From the NCBI GenBank assembly GCA_903960945.1, contig CAJCCR010000241.1, positions 1 through 48,177 of the forward strand: DNA of 48,177 bases, read 5' to 3'. Source of the stretch: an uncultured Planctomycetaceae bacterium. GTDB lineage: Bacteria; Planctomycetota; Planctomycetia; Gemmatales; Gemmataceae. This document shows, piece after piece, positions 17,732 through 27,096 of the stretch (its first letter is position 1; every line of letters starts with the position of its first letter). The translations under genes were made by a program, and so were the position numbers. The notes below the pieces were generated by a model. It was not told the origin of the DNA. It ran no database searches and saw only the letters and a list, made by a program, of their open reading frames with translations.

Positions 17732-19582
17732 ATGAGCTATCGAAATTTAAGACAGTGCGTCACGGACCTTGAAAAAAACAAACACTTGATTCGTATCGAT
17801 GTTGAAGTCGATCCGCATCTCGAAGCCGCGGCTATCCATCGAAGAGTCTTTCAGGCTAATGGGCCGGCTATATTCTTTACCAATGTAAAGAACTCAAAAT
17901 TCCCCATGGTGAGTAATCTATTTGGGAACATTGCCCGAGCAAAGTTCATATTCCGCCATCAACTCGCCACCGTGGAAGCTATGGTTGCCTGCAAGGCCTA
18001 CCCTGAAAAAGTAATGCGGAATCCCCTTCTATGGCCTAAGTTGTTTTCTGGTTTATGGAACTCGCTGCCCAGAGTTGTTCGTACTGGCCCATTATTAGAA
18101 AACCAAACCCTTATTTCCAAACTGCCTCAATTGGTTTGCTGGCCAAAGGATGGGGGAGCTTTTGTCACTCTGCCTCAAGTTCATACCGAAGATGTTGAGA
18201 GCCCCGGTTGGAGATTTTCAAACATTGGCATGTACCGCATCCAATTATCAGGCAACCAATACAAAACCGATGAAGAGATCGGATTGCACTACCAGCTTCA
18301 TAGGGGCATTGGCGTTCATCACAGCAAAGCCATCAACAAAAACAAGCCATTCCGAGTGGCTATTTCAGTAGGTGGCCCTCCAAGCCTTGCAGTTGCTGCC
18401 GTTATGCCTTTACCCGAAGCAATGCCTGAAATATGCTTTGCAGGGGCCCTCGGAGGTAGACGTATGGACTTGGTTAAGTTTCCTATGCCATCCCCAGATA
18501 TTCGACCCATCCTTATGCCTGCAGAAGCAGACTTCTGCATCGTCGGCATTGTTGATCCCAGCAGGCTTTTACCTGAAGGGCCTTTCGGAGACCACCTTGG
18601 CTACTACAGCCTTGCACATGATTTCCCTGTAATGAAAGTGGAAGCGGTATACCACAGAACTAATGCAATTTGGCCATTCACCGTGGTGGGTAGGCCGCCC
18701 CAGGAAGACACAGCATTTGGAGATTTAATCCATGAATTGACTGCCCCCATTCTTCCCACGGTCATTCCTGGTGTACACGCAGTTAATGCAGTCGATGCAG
18801 CAGGGGTTCACCCTTTGTTACTAGCCATAGGCAGCGAGCGCTACACCCCTTACAACACCATCGAAAGACCCCAAGAGTTGCTGACTGCCGCAAATGCAAT
18901 CTTGGGACAGGGGCAACTCTCTCTTGCAAAATTCCTATTGATCATTGCAAAAGAAGATAACCCAGAATTGGACATTAAAGATATTCCATTGTTTTTCAGA
19001 CATCTGCTCGAACGAATTGATTTAACCAACGATCTTCATTTTCACACACGCACAACCATGGACACGCTAGATTACAGCGGCAGTGGTTTAAACCTTGGAT
19101 CTAAAGTGGTATTTGCTGCAGCAGGCCCGATTCGAAGGGCGCTACCAACGACGATCCCTGAAAAACTAAATCTTCCAAATGGTTTTGAGGCCCCCAGGGT
19201 TTGCCTGCCTGGCATACTTGCCATCAAATCTCCACCCTTTCAAACGCCACAAAACCACGATGCTTTGTATTTCTGCGATGCATTTAACCCCACAGATTCC
19301 ATCAATCAATTCCCAATGGTTTTACTGGTCGATGACAGTGACTTCACAAGTGCAAGTCAGGGGAATTTCCTGTGGACTGTTTTCACCAAGACCAATCCAG
19401 CCAAAGATATCCACGGCATAGGTTCGGTTATTAGTGACAAGCATTGGGGATGCCATGGATCTTTGGTGATTGATGCACGAAGCAAACCGCACCATGCGCC
19501 AGCATTAATCGAAGATCCAGCAGTAGAAAGAGCTGTAGATGCCTTGGGAGCCAGAGGCGGCCCCCTTCATGGTATTATTTGA
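17732..19582 (+). CDS. ubiD: UbiD-family decarboxylase (long form)
   Basis: The 616-residue protein is a UbiD-type (de)carboxylase that would need prenylated FMN made by a UbiX partner, which is not in this window. Family features: an N-terminal LRQCVTDLEKN segment, the EGPFGDHLGYY motif around residue 290, then VVGRPPQED and IHELTAPILP. Typical UbiD/MqnL proteins are nearer 480-500 residues; this one belongs to the longer type seen also in Helicobacter. Planctomycetes generally make menaquinone, so a role in quinone-ring decarboxylation is plausible, but an aromatic-acid substrate is possible. The upstream repeats suggest dedicated regulation. Confidence 0.88.
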   Translation: MSYRNLRQCVTDLEKNKHLIRIDVEVDPHLEAAAIHRRVFQANGPAIFFTNVKNSKFPMVSNLFGNIARAKFIFRHQLATVEAMVACKAYPEKVMRNPLLWPKLFSGLWNSLPRVVRTGPLLENQTLISKLPQLVCWPKDGGAFVTLPQVHTEDVESPGWRFSNIGMYRIQLSGNQYKTDEEIGLHYQLHRGIGVHHSKAINKNKPFRVAISVGGPPSLAVAAVMPLPEAMPEICFAGALGGRRMDLVKFPMPSPDIRPILMPAEADFCIVGIVDPSRLLPEGPFGDHLGYYSLAHDFPVMKVEAVYHRTNAIWPFTVVGRPPQEDTAFGDLIHELTAPILPTVIPGVHAVNAVDAAGVHPLLLAIGSERYTPYNTIERPQELLTAANAILGQGQLSLAKFLLIIAKEDNPELDIKDIPLFFRHLLERIDLTNDLHFHTRTTMDTLDYSGSGLNLGSKVVFAAAGPIRRALPTTIPEKLNLPNGFEAPRVCLPGILAIKSPPFQTPQNHDALYFCDAFNPTDSINQFPMVLLVDDSDFTSASQGNFLWTVFTKTNPAKDIHGIGSVISDKHWGCHGSLVIDARSKPHHAPALIEDPAVERAVDALGARGGPLHGII

Positions 19583-19593
19583 TTTAGCGAAAA

Positions 19594-20676
19594 TCATGGC
19601 GTTTTTGGCATTGGTTTTGGGGTAACGCCTTTTAATGATTCCAATGCATTAGTAGCAGCTTGCTTGACAGGTTCATACAAATCTTTTTTAGCAATAAGCT
19701 TCGTAAGAGGTTCTTTTGCTTCTCTTGCCTCCACGTTAAGGCTACCAAGTGTAAGGCAGGCGTTAAAAACAACAAAGTTATCTTTATCTTCAAGAAGATC
19801 AATCAAATCTGGAACAGTTGGTTTTGCAAGAGCCCCGATTACAGAAATTGCACGCATTGCTTCTAACTTTACCTGCAGATCACTTTGCTTCAACATTTGG
19901 CTTATGAACTTAACATGGGTCGCGGTGCTTAACACATCTTGATTTGCCAAGCCTACTTTAGCCCAAATTGCGAATATTTTATCGGTGCCATTGGCTAGCT
20001 CAGTCAAGGCTTTTTCTACACCAGCAGATACCATAGGATTGTTTGGCTTTCCTAAAAGTGCAATTGCCGTAATAGCTGCATATCGCACGGGAATTGCAGT
20101 ATCTTTCAATGCAGCCAATGCCGCTGCTACAGCTTTGGTATCGGGCCCTGTTGTTTTATCCATTCCAAACTTTACAAGAGCGATCAAAGCTATCCTTCGA
20201 ACTTCATAAGAGTTTGGATATTTTGAAGCTTCGACCAAAGCGGCTATAGTCCGTCTGGCATCTACAGGATCAAATCTTTGTAGGGCATTAATCGCAAGAT
20301 AACGTACCTGAGCTTGGGGATCTTCCTGAGCTCTTTTTGCAAGGGCATCAACCGTTCTAGGAATATCTCTGTCTAAAATTTCAAGCACGCTTAGTGCCAT
20401 CACTGCTTTTACCCGCACTCCAGCATCGGGATCAAGGCACCGATCAATTACCGCAGGAATCGCTTCGGAAGTGGAAGAACCATAATTTGGAATTGCACTT
20501 AGGGCAATATCTCGAACACTGGCATCTTTATCTTTAAGATCCGTAATCCAAGATTTCAGGGATTTAATAGGGATTTTTGGGGTAAAATCTTTCTTTTCCC
20601 CACTTTCCTGAGCCCAGGAAGCTGCACCAATCAACATTAATGCAAGTAACGATGTATGCCAATTTCCTATTCGCAT
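19594..20676 (-). CDS. Secreted HEAT-repeat protein
   Basis: The 360-residue protein has an N-terminal signal peptide (LLALMLIGAASWAQ) and then about eight HEAT/PBS-lyase-type repeats. These are recognisable by recurring patterns such as VRVKAVMALSVL, VRYLAINALQRF, VRRIALIALVKF and VRYAAITAIALL at 35-40 residue spacing. Such proteins are protein-binding scaffolds. A GGGGA site precedes ATG 20676. It is convergent with the ubiD-like gene (11 nt apart) and divergent from the cytochrome-WD40 gene, so it may act in the same periplasmic system as the latter. Confidence 0.82.
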   Translation of the reverse strand: MRIGNWHTSLLALMLIGAASWAQESGEKKDFTPKIPIKSLKSWITDLKDKDASVRDIALSAIPNYGSSTSEAIPAVIDRCLDPDAGVRVKAVMALSVLEILDRDIPRTVDALAKRAQEDPQAQVRYLAINALQRFDPVDARRTIAALVEASKYPNSYEVRRIALIALVKFGMDKTTGPDTKAVAAALAALKDTAIPVRYAAITAIALLGKPNNPMVSAGVEKALTELANGTDKIFAIWAKVGLANQDVLSTATHVKFISQMLKQSDLQVKLEAMRAISVIGALAKPTVPDLIDLLEDKDNFVVFNACLTLGSLNVEAREAKEPLTKLIAKKDLYEPVKQAATNALESLKGVTPKPMPKTP

Positions 20677-20824
20677 GACTATCCCCTGAAGCCTTTGGTT
20701 AACTACAATACTAACAAGGATTCACAATACTTTTGCGTATAGCAATACCGGTTTTCAGATATCTTGCTTGCAGAAATGGTTTTTTATTGCCAATATAGGT
20801 ATGGTTATTCCTTCCAAAAGGTTT

Positions 20825-20854
20825 TTGACATCCCATTAAATTTTCTGGTAGAAC
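20825..20854 (+). promoter_or_regulatory. Promoter for the cytochrome-WD40 gene
   Basis: TTGACA (20825-20830), an 18-bp spacer and TAGAAC (20849-20854) lie just before ATG 20866. This position argues against an earlier start at 20764 and implies a very short leader. Confidence 0.5.
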
Positions 20855-20865
20855 CCGAATTTAAC

Positions 20866-22329
20866 ATGAAACCATCCTTAATATTAACTTTGGCATTTCT
20901 TGCCTTGATTCTGCCCCAAAGCATAATTGCTGCAGAAGATAAAGTCAAAACAAACACCCTCACAAGTTATTTCAAAGATATTAGGCCAATTTTCCAGCAA
21001 AACTGCCAGGGTTGCCACCAACCAGCAAAAGTTCAGGGCAGCTACATGATGATCGACTATCCTTCTTTATTTTTGAAAGGAGACCGAGATAAAGTTCAAA
21101 TCGTCCCGGGAGATCCTACAAAAAGCAATATTTATCAGGTTATTATTGCCCATGGAGATCAAAAAGCTGAAATGCCCAAAGGAAAGGATCCTTTAACCAA
21201 GGATCAAACCGAACTCGTTCGCAAATGGATATCAGAAGGAGCCAAGGACGATTCACCCAAATCCGCCAAGAAACTTGTTGATCCAGAACATCCTCCGATT
21301 TATTCCCTTCCTCCTGTGATCACTTCGATCGATTTCTCTCCTGATGGCCAAATCTTAGGTGTTTCTGGTTACCATGAAATCATTCTGCACAAAGCCGATG
21401 GCTCCGAAATTCTAGGAAGGCTTATCGGCCTTGCAGAAAAAATCGAATCTCTTGCGTTTTCACCAGATGGCAAACAAATAGCAGCGGCGGCTGGATCTCC
21501 CGGCCGATTTGGAGAAATTCAAATCTGGGATGTAGCCAAGAAAAAGCTCATCCTTTCCGCCCCTTCAACTTTCGATACCATTTACGGGGTTAGCTGGTCC
21601 CCAGATGGCTCAAAAATCGCTTATGGCTGTGCGGATAACTCTGTTCGGGCAATCGACGCTACTACCGGCAAACAAATCCTTTATCAAGGCGCCCACACCG
21701 ATTGGGTTCTGGGTACTGCTTTTTCCCGCGATGGCCTTTTTCTTGCTTCCATTAGCAGAGATCGCTCCATGAAACTAACCGAAATTGCAACCCAACGCTT
21801 TATCGACAACATTACCAGCATTACCCCCGGAGCTCTTAAAGGCGGACTTCAAACTGTTTCTGTCCGTCCCCGCAAAGATAAAACCATGGTTAAAGGTGCA
21901 GAGGGTACCGATGCTGCAGAAAAAGTTTATGAAGAACTCCTAATCGGCGGATCGGATGGCATTCCAAGGCTTTACAAAATGCACCGGGTTACCAAGCGCG
22001 TCATCGGTGATGATGCCAACAAAGTACGTGAGTATGAAGCTATTTCGGGTAGGATTTATGCCACCTCTTTTGACAAAAATGGTGGTTTATTCGCAGCGGG
22101 AAGTAGCTTGGATGGTAAAGGTTTTATTAAAATTTATCAGGCAGAGGATGGCAAGGTAGTAACCAAAATTGAAACCGGACTAACGCCCATTTATTCCTTA
22201 GCTTTCACGCCAGATGGCACAAAAATCGCAGCCGCCGGATTTGATGGTACTGTTAAATTGTTCAAAATTCCAACTGGGGAAAAAGAAAAAGAATTCGTCC
22301 CAGTACCAATTACAGTTAGTAAAAACTAA
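20866..22329 (+). CDS. Planctomycete-type c-type cytochrome with WD40 repeats
   Basis: The 487-residue exported protein starts with a signal peptide (MKPSLILTLAFLALILPQS). The planctomycete cytochrome c domain follows, with the heme motif CQGCH at residues 47-51 and the late MPKGKDPLT segment that normally carries the methionine ligand. From about residue 140 to the end there are WD40 repeats (SIDFSPDGQ, SLAFSPDGK, GVSWSPDGS, GTAFSRDG, SLAFTPDGT), probably forming a seven-blade propeller. The frame is open from 20764, but the signal peptide and promoter point to ATG 20866. It is followed 36 nt later by the DUF1549/DUF1553 gene, its usual partner. The electron-transfer partner is unknown. Confidence 0.87.
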   Translation: MKPSLILTLAFLALILPQSIIAAEDKVKTNTLTSYFKDIRPIFQQNCQGCHQPAKVQGSYMMIDYPSLFLKGDRDKVQIVPGDPTKSNIYQVIIAHGDQKAEMPKGKDPLTKDQTELVRKWISEGAKDDSPKSAKKLVDPEHPPIYSLPPVITSIDFSPDGQILGVSGYHEIILHKADGSEILGRLIGLAEKIESLAFSPDGKQIAAAAGSPGRFGEIQIWDVAKKKLILSAPSTFDTIYGVSWSPDGSKIAYGCADNSVRAIDATTGKQILYQGAHTDWVLGTAFSRDGLFLASISRDRSMKLTEIATQRFIDNITSITPGALKGGLQTVSVRPRKDKTMVKGAEGTDAAEKVYEELLIGGSDGIPRLYKMHRVTKRVIGDDANKVREYEAISGRIYATSFDKNGGLFAAGSSLDGKGFIKIYQAEDGKVVTKIETGLTPIYSLAFTPDGTKIAAAGFDGTVKLFKIPTGEKEKEFVPVPITVSKN

Positions 22330-22365
22330 AACACCCACGAAGCCTGCTTTCAGGAGATTGTAAAT

Positions 22366-25300
22366 ATGAATAATCGTTTCCCAAAACATATGACCATGAC
22401 TGCTACATTTACCCTAGTAATGCTTTTTTTTACTCAGGCAAATCTAAGCCAAGCGCAAGAGCCCGAAAAGCTGCCCGCTGGTGCTAAAGTTGAAAAAATC
22501 TCTATCACCCCGCTTTCTATCGACCTTGTTGGCCCTTTCTCTTATTCCCAAGTTTTAATGACTGGCATTTTAAGCACAGGCGAAAATGCTGACCTCACCC
22601 GCATTGGAAAATGGACTGTTCCCGAAGACCTAGTCAAAATTTCCCCCTCGGGCATTATTTCTCCTCTCAAAGATGGCACAGGCATGATTTCAGCCTCTTT
22701 TGATGGGCAAAATATTTCCATTCCCATCAAAATTTCTCAGACAAAAAGCTTGGCACCCACCAGCTTTATCAACGATGTGATGCCTCTCCTTGCACGAACA
22801 GGATGCAATCAAGGCACCTGCCATGGTTCTGCTGAAGGAAAAAATGGCTTCAAATTAAGCCTTCGTGGCTACGATTCACTTTTTGATCACAGATCACTTA
22901 CCGATGATCTTGAAGGACGAAGATTTAATCGGGCGGCTCCAGATTCTAGCCTCATGCTGCTCAAAGCCTCGGGGCAGACCCCTCATGCTGGTGGATCTGT
23001 CATTCAGCCAGGCGACAGAACCTACGAAATCTTCCGCAAATGGATTGCCGAAGGCGTTAAGTATGATCCTTCCACCCCTAAGGCTTCCAGAATCGAAGTC
23101 TTCCCAAAGGATTTCGTTTTGCCACTTCCAGGCATGAAACAACAAATGCTTGTTAAAGCTTTCTACCCAGACAACACCAGCAGAGATGTTACTGCTGAAG
23201 CATTTCTTGAAAGCAGCAATATTGAAGCAGCGCTTGTAGAAAAGAACGGCGTTGTGCAAGGCTTGAGAAGGGGAGAAGCTACGGTTCTTGCAAGATTTGA
23301 AGGTAATTATGCAGCCTCTACTTTTATTATCATGGGCGATCGCAAGAATTTTAAATGGGAACCACAGATCGAAAACAACTTCATCGATCACTTGGTTTAT
23401 GAAAAACTTCAATCCATCAAAGTCCTACCCAGTGGGCTTTGCAGTGATACCGAGTTTCTGCGCAGAATCACCCTTGATCTCACCGGCCTGCCACCAACTT
23501 CTGACGCTGTAAAAACTTTTCTTGCTGACAAACGCGATAGCAAGGTTAAGCGAGACGAAGTAATTGACAAACTCGTTGGTTCACCCGATTACATCGAACA
23601 TTGGACAAACAAATGGGCTGATCTGTTACAAGTCAACAAGTTGTATTTGGGCGATCAAGGTGCAGCCAAGCTTAATAGTTATATTCGTGATTTAATCGCT
23701 ACCAACAAACCCTACAACAAATTTGCCAGCGATATTCTCACCAGTTCGGGATCGAATTTGGAGAACCCTGCAGCAAGCTACTATAAAATATTGCGCGACC
23801 CCGCTGCTGTTGCTGAAAATAGCACCCACCTTTTTCTGGGCGTCCGATTTAATTGCAACAAATGCCACGATCATCCATTCGAACGCTGGACCCAAGACCA
23901 GTATTACCAACTTTCGGCTTACTTTGCCCAAATATCAAGGGTGGAAGACCAAAAATACAAAGGCCAAAAAGTTGGTGGTAGTGCTGTTGAAGGGGCACAA
24001 CCTCTAGTTGAAGTTATCGCAGATTCAAAATCTGGAGAACTGAAACACGAACGAACGGGATTGGTTGCACCACCGCAATTCCCTTTCGATTTAAAAGATA
24101 AAGCAGCAGAAAATTCTAGCAGAAGACAGCAATTGGCTCACTGGGTTACCTCCAAAGAAAATCCTTATTTTGCCCGCAGCTTTGTCAACAGGCAATGGTC
24201 CTACTTAATGGGCGTTGGCCTTATCGAACCGATTGATGATATCCGAGCTGGAAATCCTTCTTCAAACCCCAAGCTCCTTGAAAAACTCGCCTCAGAATTC
24301 ATTGAAAGCGGTTTTAATATCCAGCACATCGTCAAACTTATTTGCAAATCACGGGTCTATCAGCTTTCTGTTCAAACCAATGATTGGAACAAAGATGATG
24401 AGTCAAATTTCTCTCACGCTTTGGCTCGCAGGCTGCCTGCTGAGGTTCTCTTTGATTCCATCCACCGCGCAACTGGCTCTATCACTAAACTTCCTGGCGT
24501 TCCTGCCGGCACCAGAGCCGCACAATTAGTTGATGCTTCAGTTGATGTTGGTGGCGGATTCTTTCAATTGTTTGGTAAGCCCCCACGCCAAAGTGCTTGC
24601 GAATGCGAAAGATCTTCCTCCATGATGCTTGGGCCCGTTTTAAGCTTGGTGAATGGCCCAGTTATTGGCGATGCAGTTCGCGACCCAAATAACCTTATCG
24701 CTAAACTTCTAAGCACCCAAAAAGATGATTCAAAACTTATTGAAGAATTGTTTCTCAGCGTTTTAAACAGGCCTCCTACTCAGCCCGAAATCAATGCAGG
24801 CTTAAAAGCCCTCAAAGATGGCGAACCCGATTTCCAGCCCATGGTGGAAGAATTTAATCGCAGAACAGAAGCCCTCGAAATTCACAAGAAAAGCGAACCC
24901 CAACGCTTGGATCAGTGGGAAAAATCCTATACCAAAGTTGCAGAGTGGGAAAACATTAAAGCCGCTACTGCCGCTGCGAAATCCCAAGCTAAATTGACCA
25001 AGCTTGATGATGGAAGCTTTCTTGCCAGCGGCGAAAATCCTCTACAAGAAACCATCACTGTAAAAATCCCAGTCGATAAACAGGCTTGGACGGGCATTTT
25101 GCTTGAAGTTTTACCTCACGACACCCTGCCGACTAAGGGACCGGGTCGCGCGCCCAATGGCAACTTTGTTCTTAACGAATTTAAAGCTACTTTTAACCTA
25201 GAGGGGCAAAAACCCGCACCCCTCCCTCTTACAAATCCGAAGTCCACTTTTAACCAAGCGACTTTCCCCATTGCAAATGCTATTGATAATAATTTAACCA

Positions 25301-25710
25301 CTGGTTGGGCTATATCACCCGAATTTGGCAAACCAAGTTCCGCTTATTTTCAAATTCAAAACCCAGCACTATTTAAAGATAAAGGCGAGCTAACAATCAC
25401 CCTTATTCAAAATTTTGGTACCCAGCATACTCTGGGAAGATTCAAAATTTCTCTCACGAAATCCCCTGGTCAAATTCAGCCCTTCGGTGCAGAATCCGAA
25501 CTCGTTAAAATATTTCAATTAGAGCCAGCTAAGAGAAATCCTATGCAAATAAACACGATTTTAGCGGCATTCCGGGCTCAGGATGCAGAGTTAATCCGTC
25601 TGCAAAATAATCTCTCTTCCTTTGGAAAACCCATCGATAAAAGGCAGATCGGGGCCCAAGACCTCGTTTGGGCATTACTAAACTCGAAGGCTTTTCAATT
25701 TAACCACTAA
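22366..25710 (+). CDS. DUF1549/DUF1553 planctomycete cytochrome-type protein
   Basis: The 1114-residue exported protein has a signal peptide (to about residue 30) and an N-terminal Ig-like (BIG2-type) region. A first cysteine motif CX4CH (C147, C152, H153) lies in a cytochrome-like segment. DUF1549 follows from about 345, with a true CxxCH heme motif at 497-501 and HPF directly after. DUF1553 (about 590-830) contains VNRQW and the CECER motif. The C-terminal 280 residues look like a beta-rich discoidin-type domain. Such proteins are a hallmark of Planctomycetota and some Verrucomicrobiota; they are thought to work in degradation of complex carbohydrates, with the enzymatic role unproven. It forms a pair with the cytochrome-WD40 gene upstream. 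Confidence 0.9.
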   Translation: MNNRFPKHMTMTATFTLVMLFFTQANLSQAQEPEKLPAGAKVEKISITPLSIDLVGPFSYSQVLMTGILSTGENADLTRIGKWTVPEDLVKISPSGIISPLKDGTGMISASFDGQNISIPIKISQTKSLAPTSFINDVMPLLARTGCNQGTCHGSAEGKNGFKLSLRGYDSLFDHRSLTDDLEGRRFNRAAPDSSLMLLKASGQTPHAGGSVIQPGDRTYEIFRKWIAEGVKYDPSTPKASRIEVFPKDFVLPLPGMKQQMLVKAFYPDNTSRDVTAEAFLESSNIEAALVEKNGVVQGLRRGEATVLARFEGNYAASTFIIMGDRKNFKWEPQIENNFIDHLVYEKLQSIKVLPSGLCSDTEFLRRITLDLTGLPPTSDAVKTFLADKRDSKVKRDEVIDKLVGSPDYIEHWTNKWADLLQVNKLYLGDQGAAKLNSYIRDLIATNKPYNKFASDILTSSGSNLENPAASYYKILRDPAAVAENSTHLFLGVRFNCNKCHDHPFERWTQDQYYQLSAYFAQISRVEDQKYKGQKVGGSAVEGAQPLVEVIADSKSGELKHERTGLVAPPQFPFDLKDKAAENSSRRQQLAHWVTSKENPYFARSFVNRQWSYLMGVGLIEPIDDIRAGNPSSNPKLLEKLASEFIESGFNIQHIVKLICKSRVYQLSVQTNDWNKDDESNFSHALARRLPAEVLFDSIHRATGSITKLPGVPAGTRAAQLVDASVDVGGGFFQLFGKPPRQSACECERSSSMMLGPVLSLVNGPVIGDAVRDPNNLIAKLLSTQKDDSKLIEELFLSVLNRPPTQPEINAGLKALKDGEPDFQPMVEEFNRRTEALEIHKKSEPQRLDQWEKSYTKVAEWENIKAATAAAKSQAKLTKLDDGSFLASGENPLQETITVKIPVDKQAWTGILLEVLPHDTLPTKGPGRAPNGNFVLNEFKATFNLEGQKPAPLPLTNPKSTFNQATFPIANAIDNNLTTGWAISPEFGKPSSAYFQIQNPALFKDKGELTITLIQNFGTQHTLGRFKISLTKSPGQIQPFGAESELVKIFQLEPAKRNPMQINTILAAFRAQDAELIRLQNNLSSFGKPIDKRQIGAQDLVWALLNSKAFQFNH

Positions 25711-25723
25711 TAAATTTATATTT

Positions 25724-25763
25724 GAAGCATAACAGTTACTCTTATACATTCCTGCTATGCTTC
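25724..25763 (+). terminator. Inverted repeat after the DUF1549/DUF1553 gene
   Basis: GAAGCATA (25724-25731) and TATGCTTC (25756-25763) form an 8-bp stem with a 24-nt loop. It is a possible terminator, but no clear U tract follows, so Rho-dependent ending or mRNA protection is as likely. Confidence 0.35.
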
Positions 25764-25839
25764 GTTATCTTGTAACCAATAATCCGTATTTTATACGTTG
25801 TTATTTAGCCTTGATAACTCACTTTGGAGCATTGTTGTC

Positions 25840-26649
25840 ATGGCAATAAAATGGATCGTCAGGCATGGCGCTATGCGCTTAATGGGTGAATATGATGCGG
25901 CACATACAACTTATGTTAAGGGCGCTACCGTTATCCTTCAAACCCCAAGAGGTCAGGAATCTGGCGAAATCCTTTGCGAGTCAAATGAAAACACCCTTAA
26001 ATGGCTTATAGATTCGACCGCTGGAACCATTGTGAGGGAGGCAACCCCCCAAGATATCCAACGAATAGCACAAAACAAAAAACTGGAAGCCAAGGCCCTC
26101 GAAACCTGCGCCTCTCTTTCTGAAAAACGGGGTATCCAACTTGCAATGGTTGATGTCGAGCTTCTTTTTGGCGCTGAAAGGCTTATCTTTTATTACCTTT
26201 CCGAAATCAGAATCGACTTCCGAGATTTGGTAAAAGACCTTGCCCGAGAATTTCAAACGCGCATTGAAATGCGACAAATCGGTATCCGCGATGAAGCTAA
26301 ACTTCTTGCAGATTTTGGCGATTGCGGCAAACCCGTCTGCTGCAACTCTCACATGATCGAAATGCCTCCGGTCTCCATGAAAATGGCTCGCATGCAAAAA
26401 GCATCCCTCGATCCAGCAAAAATTTCAGGAAGGTGCGGCAGGTTAAAATGTTGCCTTCGGTTCGAACAAGATGTATATGATCTTCATCAGAAAGAAATGC
26501 CTGATGTTGGAACTTTGATAACAACTGAAAAAGGTAAAGGCAGAGTTTTAGCACAGGAAATTCTCTCGCGCAGGCTTCTGGTAGAGTTTGAAGATGGCCG
26601 TAGAATATCCATCATGCATTCAGAAGTTATTAAAACTTCTGCAAATTAA
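25840..26649 (+). CDS. PSP1-domain protein (RicT/YaaT-like)
   Basis: About 269 residues. The PSP1 C-terminal domain is clear: a cysteine-rich stretch with GDCGKPVCC, then SGRCGRLKCCLRFE, and the closing KGKGRVLAQEIL/VEFEDGRRI strands. In Bacillus subtilis the homologue YaaT (RicT) is part of the Fe-S-containing RicAFT complex that affects RNA processing and development; the four or more cysteines here are kept. ATG 25840 is preferred, with GGAG 10 nt upstream; the frame is open from TTG 25798. The next two genes follow closely and are probably in the same operon. Confidence 0.85.
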   Translation: MAIKWIVRHGAMRLMGEYDAAHTTYVKGATVILQTPRGQESGEILCESNENTLKWLIDSTAGTIVREATPQDIQRIAQNKKLEAKALETCASLSEKRGIQLAMVDVELLFGAERLIFYYLSEIRIDFRDLVKDLAREFQTRIEMRQIGIRDEAKLLADFGDCGKPVCCNSHMIEMPPVSMKMARMQKASLDPAKISGRCGRLKCCLRFEQDVYDLHQKEMPDVGTLITTEKGKGRVLAQEILSRRLLVEFEDGRRISIMHSEVIKTSAN

Positions 26650-26655
26650 ACACTT

Positions 26656-27096
26656 ATGGAATCAATAAAAGACATGGGTTCTTATCATCCGAAAATCCAC
26701 GAAATCATAAAAAAAGACCCTAGGTTTCCCTACGAAGCTTACGAGTTTCTTTTTCAAGCACTCGCATACACCCAAAAAACACTCGGAAAAATAAAGCCCC
26801 CCGAAGGTGAAGAACCTGCCAAAGAGCACCATGTTTCAGGCAAACAATTGATCGAAGGGGTGCGAAAATTTGCCCTTGATGAATTCGGACTCATGGCTCG
26901 GTGTGTTTTCAATCAATGGGGAATCAAAAAAACCGGTGATTTCGGAAACATGGTTTTCAATCTTGTCGAAATTGGTCTCATGAGCAAAACAGAAAATGAC
27001 TCCATGGATGATTTTGAAGATATTTTTGATATTGAAACTGGTCTTATGCATGATTATGTGATTGCTTTTAAGCCCGAAAACGAGCGAGCACGATGA
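26656..27096 (+). CDS. Conserved Planctomycetes/Verrucomicrobia protein (TIGR04138/Minf_1886 type)
   Basis: A 146-residue soluble protein. It shows the family pattern: DPRFPYEAYEFLFQAL near the N-terminus, HVSGKQLIEGVRKFAL in the centre, then FGLMARCVFNQWGI and GDFGNMVFNLVEIGLM. The family is essentially limited to Planctomycetota and Verrucomicrobiota and has no known function. It begins 6 nt after the PSP1 gene and overlaps the next gene by 4 nt, so the three are likely one transcript. A second ATG at 26674 is possible. Confidence 0.8.
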   Translation: MESIKDMGSYHPKIHEIIKKDPRFPYEAYEFLFQALAYTQKTLGKIKPPEGEEPAKEHHVSGKQLIEGVRKFALDEFGLMARCVFNQWGIKKTGDFGNMVFNLVEIGLMSKTENDSMDDFEDIFDIETGLMHDYVIAFKPENERAR

